Source: Talinum fruticosum (lineage: Eukaryota > Streptophyta > Magnoliopsida > Caryophyllales > Talinaceae). From it: a stretch of 64,000 bases of DNA. How positions within the stretch are numbered: the stretch's first letter is position 1; each line of letters opens with the position of its first letter. Location: positions 4,884,501-4,948,500 of the forward strand of contig JAITYX010000003.1 of NCBI GenBank assembly GCA_021018815.1. The letters are read 5' to 3'. The notes beneath the pieces were generated by a model, which searched no databases, was not told the DNA's origin, and saw only the letters and a list, made by a program, of their open reading frames with translations. The position numbers were made by a program, and so were the translations under genes. Of the stretch, positions 45,181 through 55,040 are shown piece after piece.

Positions 45181-46046
45181 GATTAACCCTAAGAAGTTAA
45201 GATCGTGAGAACATTAGATCTAGAAGAGCAGAAGTAATTTACTTCACTCCTTATAGAGTTCATAGATGTCTTTGCATGGTCCTACAAAGACATACCGTGT
45301 ATAGATCCCAAGACAACATAAAATTCCACTTTACGAAGATGTTAAGCGAGTTAAGCGTAAGTTGAGGAGGATAAAACCCGAGTGGGCTTTGAAGATTAAG
45401 AAGAGGTCCAGAAATAGTTAGAGGTTGGGTTTATCAAGGTAGTTCACTATCCTCGGTGGGTAGCAAATATAGTACCGGTTCGAAGAAAGACGGTAGGATT
45501 CGTATGTGTGTCGACTTAAGAGATTTGAATAAGGCCAGCCCAAGGATGATTTCCGATTACCTCATATCGACATCCTTGTAGATAACATAGCAGGTCATGC
45601 TTTGCTTTTGTTCATGGACAGCTACGCCGGGTATAATCAAGTGAAGATGGCGAGAAGAAGATATCGAAAATATGAATTTCATCACTCGAGTGGGGACTTA
45701 CTACTATGTGGTGATGCCATTTGGGCTCAAGAACACCGGTGCAACATACCGGAGGATAGCTATGACTTTATTGCATGACATGATCCATAAAGAAGCTGAA
45801 GTTTATGTGGATGACATGATCATAAAATCCAAAGATAAGGCAGGGCATCTACCCAACCTAAGGAAATTTTTCCCGACGCTCGTAAAATATAACATGCGCC
45901 CTTAACCCTCAAAAGTGTGCCTTTGGATTAACATAAGGCAAACCGTGAAGTTATGTTGTCAGTCTTAGAGGAATTGAAGTTGATCCATCCAAGATTAAAG
46001 CCATTCAAGAGATCCCTCCGCGAAGCATAGAAAAAGAGATAAGGGA
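45181..46046 (+). pseudogene. Tat F reverse transcriptase, up to Sirevirus C insertion
   Basis: FIDVFAWSYKDIP (about 45250-45290), WVANIVPVRRK, then MCVDLRDLNKASP in another frame, AGYNQVKMA, FITRVGTYYYVVMPFGLKNTGATY (about 45675-45750) and the catalytic YVDD box intact at 45804-45815 (EVYVDDMIIKS). A GIEVDPSKIKAIQEIPP-like stretch reaches 46030. The frame breaks at least five times. It continues after the Sirevirus insertion at 54159. Confidence 0.85.
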
Positions 46047-46827
46047 TGAAGACTCGGTATAAATCTCTATCTCTCTTAGGTTTTGACATTCTAAGCACTC
46101 GTAGAAACTCTTATCTAAGTTTTCATTCTCTTCGAGTGACTCGTAAAGTGCTTTATTGCATATCTTCTACACCGATGTTTCGACTCACTCGGACATCACT
46201 AAGAACCATCACATGCTCAAATAATCTCTCTAACACATTTATTTTGAACACTAACTTTGTATTTCAACAAAAAGTGAATAACAACGTTAATTCTTTATTC
46301 TAAGTCAGTTTATCTCCTTAAGAATTATTTGACCGAGATCAAGTTGTGCTACTATGATATTCTATTCTTTCTAACTTTATTATTTAAGGATTAACTCAAG
46401 ATGGAATTTGAACTATCATATATTAGACTAAGAAAATTCCATTCTTTTTGGCCAAAGATTATTAAGCACTTAATTATTCTAATTTAATCATTATGTATGT
46501 TTAATCTTGGATAGAATTATTTTATACTTTGAGAACCAATGCGGTTTGCTTTTGTAGGTTATTCAAATGAGGCTAATTTATTTTTGAATTTCAAAAACAA
46601 CTAGCTTCTAGCCGTTAAACACCAACAGGCAAGTTTTAACTACTTCGGACATGGCTCAAACACCGTGTCAAAGTTGTTTGTTTCCAAAACTGGAAAACTC
46701 AAACTGTAGGCCTAATAGTTGTTTCCACCATAGTTGTCAGTCACCACCAAGTTATTGGACCATCTTTTGGTGCCAAAAGCCATTGTACAACATGTACATC
46801 CCAACGGATCTTTTCTTAGTGACTCAT

Positions 46828-46849
46828 ACTAGCCGTTATAACGGCTAGT
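46828..46849 (+). promoter_or_regulatory. LTR palindrome upstream of TATA box
   Basis: ACTAGCCGTTA followed by its exact reverse complement. The D LTR has a perfect 18-base version with C-to-T change (26789-26806); in the LTRs at 32042 and about 53518-53535 it is decayed. CCGTT is a MYB-type core, so this may be a dimeric regulator site. Binding is inferred. Confidence 0.5.
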
Positions 46850-46897
46850 AAAGATTTCGATCCGAACCAAGACTCAATGGACACTCGCTTGGTTGGC

Positions 46898-46905
46898 TAT
46901 AAATA
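46898..46905 (+). promoter_or_regulatory. LTR promoter TATA box (element C)
   Basis: TATAAATA followed by the leader block common to the Sirevirus LTRs here. Confidence 0.7.
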
Positions 46906-47469
46906 AAAGCCACTTCACAAGACTTGAAGATTGCTAGAACTATTCTTATTATTAAACTAATTTCTGTTCTCATTCTTACTCAATCTTCTACTTATAACTC
47001 CAACTCTATATTTTATATTTTCCGAGTTATAAAGAAAGTCTTGGAATCAGTTACATACTTCTCTTATTTTCTTAGTAAGTCCCTTGAATGAGCTGTAAGG
47101 GTTAACTCAGCTTAATTGTCCCCGATTGTAAAGGTTACCTCAGTCAGAAGTATTAGACCGGATAAGGGAACTTCGAGTCTACGGAAATATTGTAAGGAGT
47201 TGTTTATGGGAGCAATTCGGTTGAGTCGAGTCCTCCGTATTTTGTGGATTCAAAATAGTGGATTTGACTTGATGCTTGGATTAGTATTGTCCGTGGTTTT
47301 TTGGCCCATGAGGGTTTCCACGTATAATTGTGTTATTGTCTTTTTGAGTCAAATCTATACTCGAGAATCTGCTTGTGGTTCGTGTTGGTGCGAAAATTGT
47401 TTAATTTTCTTCATCACCGTATTCACCCCCTTTAGGGTAACTTGGACTCTCGAAGAGCAAACCTTCAAT

Positions 47470-47481
47470 TGCTATCGAGCC
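47470..47481 (+). other. Primer-binding site of element C (one mutation)
   Basis: TGCTATCGAGCC, differing from TGGTATCGAGCC at the third base, two bases after the LTR. Confidence 0.8.
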
Positions 47482-47489
47482 TAACCTTT

Positions 47490-48480
47490 TAAGAGCATAG
47501 ACTAGGTCATATTAGCATGCATACCATCAAGAAACTTGCTTCTTATGGGTTGGTTAGGGGATTACCTAACCGTGCATTTAAGAAAGATAAAATCTGTGAT
47601 GCATGCACAAAAGGTAAGTAGGTTAGATCATCTTTCAAATCACTCAAAACTACGTCTACATCCAAAGTGCTCAATTTAGTTCATATGGATTTGTGTGAGG
47701 TAAATCGTATGCACTTGTTGTTGTTGATGATTTCTCACGATTTACTTGGGTATGTTTTCTCAAGAATAAGAACGAAGCCTTCAAAAAGTTAACTAAACTC
47801 TATAGGAAAATTCAAGTAGAGTCTCGGACTCATATGAGGAGGATTGGAACCGACCATGGAAGGGAGTTCGATTACTTAGAATTTACAGACTTCTATGACA
47901 AGAATGACATCTCCCAAAACTTCTCAACACCAAGAAGTCCTTAATAGAATGCATTAGTGGAGAGAAAGAACAGAACCCTTGTAGAAATAAGAAGGACTAT
48001 GATGATTGAAAATGATCTACCTCATTATTTCAAGGCTGAGGCGATCAATACAGACAAATTACACACTCACCGATGCATCATCGGACCCATCTTGAAGAAA
48101 ACTCCCTACAAGCTATACAAGGGAAAGAAACCCAACATCTCCTACTTCAGACCATTTGGATGTAAATGCTTTGTCCAAAATAATGGTAACGAGCTTCGAC
48201 TAAGTTTGATACTAGGTCGGATGAAGGTATATTTCTGCGTTACTCATCTCATAGAAAAGCTTCTCGTGTGTTTAACAAGAGAACTAACAAAGTGGAAGAA
48301 AGGATCCATGTTGTCTTTGATGAGATTGATCTTGGCAGGATAAGTGAGTCAACTTATTCGGATCTCGGACTTAATAGAGATGAAGACGACCTTACTAATG
48401 CCGAGCTCGGAAAGAGGCAAAACGGAACTACCGAGCCAACTCGGAACGAGTAAATCCGAATGTTATGACTTAGATTGAAC
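47490..48480 (+). pseudogene. Sirevirus C integrase (broken, triad residues kept)
   Basis: Begins a few bases after the primer site at RLGHISMHTIKKLA-like sequence, so the first His of the zinc motif and everything upstream are lost. CDACTKGK keeps the CxxC pair. LVHMDLC (Asp codon 47688-47690), GTDHGREF (about 47845-47870) and LVERKNRT (about 47955-47980) retain the D, D and E. Two consecutive stops follow TPRSP near 47940. The C-terminal part KKTPYKLYKGKKPNISYFRPF to NKRTNKVEERIHVVFDEID ends near 48330. Confidence 0.85.
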
Positions 48481-49830
48481 AAGTTTAAGAGCCAGCTCAG
48501 AATGCTTGAAGAACAAGTTGATATAGAGACTAAGCAAGATCAACAACTAAAGATTTGACTCGCTCAACCAACAAACTTGGTAAATCAATGGACATGTCAA
48601 GCTTTCAAATATACATCTAGTCACCCACCTGAAAATATACTATCCGATATCAACAGTGGGGTAAGAAGTCAATCTTCTTTACATAATTTGTGTTCATTTT
48701 CTGCATTCATATCATTATCCGAACCCGAAAATGCACTAGAGGCTCTAAATGAACCTGAATGGGGAAAGGCCATGCAAGAAGAGCTTAATCATTTTGAAAG
48801 AAACCAAGTCTAGACTCTAACAAAATGACCTTCTAACCACCCACTCATAGGAACCAAATGGGTTTTCAAGAACAAACTGGTTGAGGATGGGTTGGTAGTC
48901 GAAATAAGGCTAGACTTGTTGCTCGGGGTTATAATCAAGAGGAAGGGATTGATTGTGGGGAAATCTTTGTGCCTATTGCTAGGATTGAGGCAATCATAAT
49001 CCTGTTAGCATTTGCATCTAGCATGAATATCAAGCTTTATCAGATGGATGTCAAATGTGCTTTTTTAATGGTTTCATTCAAGAAGAAGTTTATGTTGAGC
49101 AACCCCTGTATTTGAAAACTCAGAATTTCTAAATCATGTTTTGAGATTGCAAAAGGCTCTATATGGTCTTAAAAAGGCTTCCAGAGCTTGGTATGAAAGA
49201 CTGAGCGGTTGCTTGGTTGAAAATGATTTCAAAAGAGGTCAGATTGACAAAACTCTTTTCATAAAAGCCAAGGAGAAAAATTTTCTTATCATTCGATTTA
49301 TGTTGATGATATTATTGTTAGAGCAACTATTGAAACTCTATGTCAAGAGTTTTCTGAGTTGATGAGACATGAGTCCAAATGAGTATGATGGGAGAAGTCA
49401 ACTTCTTTCTTAGTTTACAAATCAAACAAGACAAGAAGGGAATTTATGTCCATAAATCCAAGTACACCACGGAGCTTTTGAAGAAGTACAAACTACAAGA
49501 TGTGAAGCATTTAGCAATACCTACGAGTAGGAGTTTGACACTAGACTCGGGCAAGAAATTTAAAGTTATAAATCGAAACTCTACAGAGTTATGATTGGAT
49601 GTCTACTTTATCTCACATCTAGTAGGCTAGATATCATGTTCGGTGTCCGCTCGTGTGTAAGATTTCAGCCTAATCCAAAAGAATCACATCTCACCACGGT
49701 GAAGAGAATTTTCAAATATCTTCTAGGGACTCAAAATCTTGGTCTATGGTTTTCAAAAGACTCGGAACCGACTCTCACTGGATACTTAGATGCTGATTAT
49801 GCTAGATACAAAGTTGATTGAAAGATCACA
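48481..49830 (+). pseudogene. Sirevirus C reverse transcriptase (broken)
   Basis: FKYTSSHPPENIL (about 48603-48640), NALEALNEPEWGKAMQEEL (about 48730-48785), a GTKWVFKNKL-like segment near 48851, LQKALYGLKKASRAWYERLS (49144-49203), YVDD at 49299-49310 in a frame shifted relative to its surroundings, then VNFFLSLQIKQDKKGIYVH (49397-49453) and LLYLTSSRLDIMFGV (49600-49645). At least five frame changes separate these blocks. Confidence 0.85.
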
Positions 49831-50095
49831 TCGGGAGCATGCTTGGTATTCATTCACATCTATCCCAATCAAGTGTGACAATCGAGTGCAATCAACATTA
49901 CTAAGAATCCAGTCAAGCACTCAAATATAAACATATTGAGGCTAGATATCATTTTTGAGAGACCACTCGAGAAAGGTGATATTGAACTTGAATTCATTCC
50001 TACGAAATTTTAGTTAGCGAGATATTTCCACTAAGCTAGTTGGTGAGGATAATTTTTTCTTTATTAGGAATGAGTTTGGTATGAGTAATGCATGA
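49770..50095 (+). pseudogene. Sirevirus C RNase H (internal deletion)
   Basis: GYLDADYARYKVD (about 49780-49820) opens the domain. After TSGACLV the sequence jumps to IHIYPNQV, omitting about 100 residues present in related copies, so the domain is deleted in the middle. The tail EKGDIELEFIPTKF and the MSNA-stop ending at 50093-50095 are recognisable. Confidence 0.75.
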
Positions 50096-50651
50096 TTATG
50101 TGATTTATTAAATGAATTATCCTTGCATAATTATGTGTTATGTGTTTTTCAATAACGAATGGATCGAGTTGATAGAGTGAGACTGATTGTGAGTTATAAG
50201 TTCTCTCGAGTGTTCTTAGTCACTCGGAAATCATACTAAGTCGGACTCGGTTTTGGAGCAAATTGGACATCAAATCTCTAAGATCATCTCTAGATAAATG
50301 GAGAATTTTATAAATCTTTTCGAAAACTCTTTTCTTCTCTCTCTCGCTCTCTACCATGCGTTTCAATAAGAGAAAACTAGCTGTTAGAAGAAAGCTACAA
50401 GAATACTAACCGTTGGAGGGCAAAAAGTCACACCGGTCCGAGAGTACTTCTTGGTATTCGAGTCGGAATGAAGGTTGAAGGTCATTACTTTTCGCTATAA
50501 ATAGCACCCCTTTACCTTCTTCTCTTTACTTTGCTCACTGATTACTTGTTCTCTACTCTCAGCATTTCTGTTCACTCATATGCTTTCTCTCATTTTTAAG
50601 CTTTTTCTACTCTCTTTCTTTTCGTATTCTCTCTGTTTCTCATAATTCACC
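50096..50651 (+). promoter_or_regulatory. Internal promoter-like region upstream of ORF3 (element C)
   Basis: After the pol stop come ACTAGCTGTT (50376-50385), ACTAACCGTTGG (50405-50416), CACCGGTCCGAG (50431-50442), an intact TATAAATA (50496-50503) and a leader of about 148 bp rich in CT, leading to an ATG in good context (CACCATGCC) at 50652. Element B has the same order. This arrangement looks like an independent plant promoter, with motifs resembling half of the LTR palindrome. Confidence 0.6.
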
Positions 50652-52284
50652 ATGCCAAAGCGAGGATCAGGTCAAGAATTGGGGTCAGCTACCAAAAAGG
50701 CACACACCAAAAATGCTCAAGAATTAACCTCTATTCCTTCAAGAAACTTTGTCACACAACACCTCACGTTGGATGATAAATTCTTCCCAACCACTTCTTT
50801 CTCGTGGTTGCCTCACATCAAAAACATTGGGGTTTACAGTTATTTGTTCTTCGGTGAAGTCATTTACCCCGAATTCATTACTGAGTTCTACGCAAACATA
50901 TCCTACTTTGAGGGAATCATTACCTCAAGAGTTCAAGAGAAGGTTGTTTGTATCAACCTCTCCGTTCTTCATACACTTTTCAAAGTCTCTTTTCTCTTTC
51001 TCAATTCCAATCCCATACCTTTTATGGAGACTCGCTAATGAATTCTTTGAGAAGTATGCCAAGGAAGTTCCTGAGTCACAAAAGAATTTCGAGTGACTCG
51101 GATGAAAACCGAGGCAAGATTGTTTTGTTTCATTTTGATGAGGATGTTTTTCGCTCATCATTCCGGGAAAGAGAATCCTAATTCTAAGATTCTCAAAGTT
51201 TTGTTTGATATCTTAGAGGGCTACAACGTAGACCTCTTCCCTTCTATCATTGAGCGAGATGGCTTCGTGCCACCTCACTCAAAGAAATCCGCTCCATTTC
51301 CTTTCGAAGCCCTTGTGGATCGTTATTTTTAAACAGTTCAAAGTCCCCTTCCCTTCGGAACCCATTGCTATCTCTAAGGCTACCATTGTCATTGGCAGAA
51401 AAGAGCTTTTGGGGTACAAGTACCAAGAAGTCAAACCCGGTGTCCGGATTCATCGGTTTGAGTTGAGAGCTCCTTCTCCTCCACCCACTCACACTCGGAC
51501 TACACTAGCACTTCCACTCCCTTTGCCGGTTCCTCTACTTCTCTACCACCTCCTCTACATTCTAATGTCTGTGTTTCTCGAGTTGGTAAAAAAATTACTT
51601 TTGTATCCGAAGAATTTCAGAACACTATCCACTTTCTCAAGTATGTCCTTCAAAAATGGGTTATTAACTAGAAGACCGTGTAGTCTTAGATACGGGAGAA
51701 CCAGGATTTGATGATCAAGCTCAATGACATCATCAAGCAATAGTGCGAGCAGCTCTAACTCCTCAAAGAACGAAGATCAAAAGCTATTAAGGACTCGGAT
51801 ACTACCGATACTTCGAGGAGTCGTCCAGCCTAGCTAAGTCTACCTCAGTCGAGGTAGAAGAGGAAGCTAAGGAAGAAGCTCGGTGTGAGTAAGGAGACGC
51901 CGAGAAGAAGGAAGAAGAGGACAAAGAAAAGAAGAGGCGGAGGGCCAAGGAGCAAGAGAACCGGAACCAGACTCGATCTCCTTAGATCATGCTCTAAGTG
52001 GGTCGAAGAGGTTGGCGAAGTTGGTCGATCCAAAGACGTTGTCCCCGAAACACAGCCCACTCGGCATTTTTGAGGAAAACGAGCTTAAGGATGATGTGCC
52101 CTTGGTTCACGTAACCAGAGCAAAGCAAATTCCAGATATCCCAGTGCTGCATCCACCTCGTTCATTCACTTCTACACAGCATACAAGCCCAGGCGCACCG
52201 CTTGTCCGTCCTCCTCCGCACATCAAGCCCCCTCTTCTTAGTTCGTTTCTTTTCTTTGTTTTGTTTCTATTTTCTTTTGTCTAA
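50652..52284 (+). pseudogene. Sirevirus ORF3 of element C (accessory 3' gene, broken)
   Basis: Starts at ATG 50652. The first 128 codons are open: a basic N-terminus (MPKRGSGQELG), then DDKFFPTTSFSWLPHIKNIG and YPEFITEFYANISYF, which resembles the EFYANL-type conserved domain of plant retroelement accessory proteins (Pfam putative plant transposon protein). A hydrophobic CINLSVLHTLFKVSFLFL stretch follows. After frame changes come a KIT-like segment, a heptad region (MIKLNDIIKQ, about 51712-51741), a basic run (KETPRRRKKRTKKRR, from 51888), RAKQIPDIPVLHPPR and a Pro-rich end, with stop at 52282-52284. Function unknown. It is in the env-like position of Sireviruses, but I see no signal peptide. 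Confidence 0.7.
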
Positions 52285-52333
52285 CATCGGTTGTACCTAT
52301 GTACTATTTTTTTCTTCCCCTTTTTGATGAAAT

Positions 52334-52380
52334 GCTAGGGGAGAAAATACAGTAAAACTTGATGTTTAGTTTAGGGGAGT
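52334..52380 (+). other. Conserved purine tracts after ORF3 (element C)
   Basis: CTAGGGGAGAAAA (52335-52347) and TTTAGGGGAG (about 52370-52379), equivalents of those at 20905-20955 and, on the minus strand, near 6724-6770. Confidence 0.5.
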
Positions 52381-52714
52381 TCCTCCCTTTTCCGAGCAAT
52401 GAATGAATGTTACTTTTCTCAAGCACACTTGCTTTTGAGTTATTTTTTTTTTTTGCCCCGATGCACCGATACTTGCTCATGATACAATCTACTTATTTTT
52501 TGTTTTGCTCAGATTTGTTATCTCGCACAACCGTTCCGAGTTATAATATGAGCCGCACGTTATAAGTATCTTACGTCACTCTTTGCTCTAATACTTAAGA
52601 GAACATTATTTCCTACTTTGATACTTAACGGAACTTTATTTCTTGTTTTGATCATTGACAATGAAAACTCATGTCTTAAACTAACAAGTTTATATCCTAA
52701 GTTTTGCCTTTCAC

Positions 52715-52729
52715 AAAAAAACGGGGAGA
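52715..52729 (+). other. Polypurine tract of element C
   Basis: AAAAAAACGGGGAGA directly before the 3' LTR; one C interrupts the purines. Confidence 0.8.
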
Positions 52730-52730
52730 T

Positions 52731-54158
52731 TGTAGACTTAAGTATAAATCTCTATCTCTCTTAGGTTTTGATTCTAAGTCATTCTAAGCATTATAGAAAC
52801 TCTTATGTAACTTTTCATTCTCTTTTGAGTGACTCAAAAGCGCTTTATTGCATATCTTCTACACCGATGTTTCGACTCAATCGGACATCACTTAGAACCA
52901 TCGTATGCTCAAATAATCTCTCTAACACATTTATTCCGAGCACTCGACTTTGTATTTCAATGAAAAGTAAATAACATTGTTAATTCTTTATTCTAAGTCA
53001 GTTTATCTCTTTGAGAATTATTTGACTAGATCAAGTTGTGATACTATGATATTCTATTCTTTTTAACTTTATTATTTAAAGATTGACTCAAGATGGAAAT
53101 TGAACCTATCATATATTAGACTAAGAAAATTTCATTTTTTAGGCCAAGGATAAGCATTTAATTAGTCCGATTTAATCATTATCTATGCCTAATCTTGGAC
53201 TCAATTATTTTATACTTTGAGTACCAATGTGGTTTACTTTTGTAGGTTATTCAAACGAGGCTAATTTATTTTTGAATTTCAAAAACAACCAACTTCTAGC
53301 CGTTAAACACCACCGGACAAGTTTTAGATACTTGTGGACATGGCTCAAACACCGTGTCGTGGTTGTTTGTTTCCAAAACTGGAAACTCCAACTCTAGGCC
53401 TAACAGTTGTTTCCACCACGGTTTTCAATCACCACCAAATGATTGGACCATCTTTTGGAGCCAAGAGCCATTGCACAATGTTCACATCCCAACGGATCTT
53501 TTCTTAGTGACTCATAATAGCCGTTAAACCGACTAGTAAAGATTTCAGTCGAGAACCAAGACTCAACGTACACTTTGCCTGGTTGGCTATATATAGAAGC
53601 CACTTCACAAGACTTGAAGATTGTTGGAACTATTCTTATTGTTGAACTAATTTCGGTTCTCATTCTTATTCAATCTTCTACCGACAACTCCAACTCTATA
53701 TTTCATATTTTCTTAGTTGTAAAGAAAGTCTTGTAATAAGTTACATACTTGTCATACTTTCTTAGTAAGTCCCTTGACTGAGCTTTAAGGGTTAACTCAG
53801 CTAAGTTGTCCCCGATTGTAAAGGTTACCTTAGTCGGGAAGTACTAGATCGGATAAGGGATCTTCCGAGTCTAGGAAAATATTGTAAGGAATTATTTAAG
53901 GGAGTAATTCTAGTTGAGTCGAGTCCTCTATATTTTGTGGATTCAAAATAGTGGATTTGACTTGGTGCTTGGATTAGCACTGTCCGTGGTTTTCTACCCA
54001 GGAGAGTTTCCATGTATATATATGTTATTGTATTTCTAAGTCCAATCTAGACTTAGAATCTGCTTGTGGTTTGTGTTGGTGCGAAAATTGTTTAATTTTC
54101 TTCATCACCCTATTCACCCCCTTTAGGGTAACTTAGACTCTCTAAGAGCAAACCTTCA
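52731..54158 (+). repeat. 3' LTR of element C
   Basis: TGTAGACTTAAG to AACCTTCA, 1428 bp, alignable with the 5' LTR along its whole length. The start is mutated (TGT for TGA). The promoter reads TATATATAGAAGCC (about 53588-53601). Confidence 0.9.
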
Positions 54159-54780
54159 AGGGGTTTCCTAGGGTGTTTACGATGACATCGGTTGTTTTGT
54201 ATAAGAACCGATTATGGTATGTGAACCTGTTTTCAAGAAGTTGAAGAAAGTATGTGAGCCCATTTGGGATACCGAGTGCCAACAAGCATTGGAAAAGGTT
54301 AAGGAATACATAGTTAATCCTCTAGTGCTAGTTCAACCAAACCAGGGAAAACTTTGCTTTTGTATCTTACCACAATGGAAACGGCGATGGGAGCCATGCT
54401 AGCTCAACAGGACGGGAAAGAAGAGTGCACGATTTACTACCTCAGTAAAAAGTTCCTCGATTATGAGACTATATACACGCCATTAAAGAAGATATCATTA
54501 CAAATGGTCCGGGCTACTAACAAGCTCAAGCACTACATGTTAGCCCACACGGTATATGTGGTGGCACCTACGGATCCTATTAAGTATATAATTAAGTAAT
54601 CGACTATCACTAGGAAGATGCTAAGATGGACTGTCATGTCTGTCGAATTTGAACTCAAATTTGTCCCTCAAAAGCGATAAAAGGAAAGTTAGTGTGTAGA
54701 ATTCTTAGCTGATCTACCATACTTGAATTGAAACCCAAACACCCGACTTTCCCGATGAAGATATCTTATAAGTAGAGGTG
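54159..54780 (+). pseudogene. Tat F RT end and RNase H, after Sirevirus C
   Basis: Resumes with GFLGRL-like sequence at 54162, then KVCEPIWDTECQQALEKVKEY (about 54250-54312), METAMGAMLAQQDGKEECTIYYLSKKFLDYETIYTPLKK split into short motifs (54375-54495; for example YYLSKKFLDYE) and LKHYMLAHTVY. These are the RNase H motifs of Tat pol. A stop after YIIK (54597) and further shifts break it; EFLADLPY marks its end near 54720. Confidence 0.85.
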
Positions 54781-55040
54781 GACGTTTAGATAATGTACTT
54801 CCATGGCGCTTCCAATCATAAGGGCTTTAGAGTAGGGATTCTTGTAGTTTCACCGAAGGAAGCACATACTCCCATTTAAGTCAAACTAGACTTCAAAGTC
54901 ACCAACAACGCCGTAGAGTACAAAGCTTGCATTACAGGACTTGAAGCTGCTACGAGTTCGCAATCAAGAATATCGTGGTTTTCGGTAACTCCAGCTTGAT
55001 CATTGATCACAATGGTGGAAGATACGTAGGGAAGCCTTGG
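54781..55040 (+). pseudogene. Tat F archaeal-type RNase H (truncated)
   Basis: MYFHGASNHKGFRVGILVV (about 54793-54850), SPKEAHTPI, VKLDFKVTNNAVEYKACITG (about 54880-54945) and, in a shifted frame, EFAIKNIVVFGNSSLIIDHN. This second, archaeal-type RNase H is a Tat-lineage hallmark. The first catalytic Asp position (DGAS in relatives) reads His. The frame ends at the LTR of element G. Confidence 0.8.

Larger units (their letters stand above)
46047..47467 (+). repeat. 5' LTR of element C
   Basis: 1421 bp. Promoter TATAAATA at 46898-46905, followed by AAGCCACTTCACAAGACTTG. A perfect 22-base palindrome at 46828-46849 (half ACTAGCCGTTA) lies 48 bases upstream of the TATA box. Confidence 0.9.
46047..54158 (+). 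mobile_element. Sirevirus element C with both LTRs, inserted in Tat RT
   Basis: TGAAGACTCGG to AACCTTCA, 8112 bp, flanked by AGGGA (46042-46046) and AGGGG (54159-54163), a target duplication with one change. Order: LTR, primer site, integrase, RT, RNase H, internal promoter-like region, ORF3, polypurine tract, LTR. Gag and protease are missing, deleted between primer site and integrase. The two LTRs differ at very roughly one base in ten by eye, so insertion was old. Confidence 0.9.
35352..55040 (+). mobile_element. Tat-lineage Ty3/gypsy element F (plus), 3' end lost
   Basis: 5' LTR, tRNA-Arg-like primer site, long leader, gag, protease, RT, RNase H and archaeal-type RNase H in Tat order. 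The second RNase H (MYFHGASNHKGF) is the mark of the Tat lineage (Ogre, Retand, Grande relatives). It is interrupted by solo LTRs at 37138-38656 and 39908-41421 and by Sirevirus C at 46047-54158. At 55040 it stops at the 3' LTR of an opposite-strand Tat element; integrase and 3' LTR are absent. Confidence 0.85.

Noticed and set aside
50652..51038. ORF3 as a proven viral envelope
   Set aside because: Position matches the env-like ORF of Sireviruses, but no signal peptide or paired membrane segments are visible and the C-terminal half is basic/acidic coiled coil.
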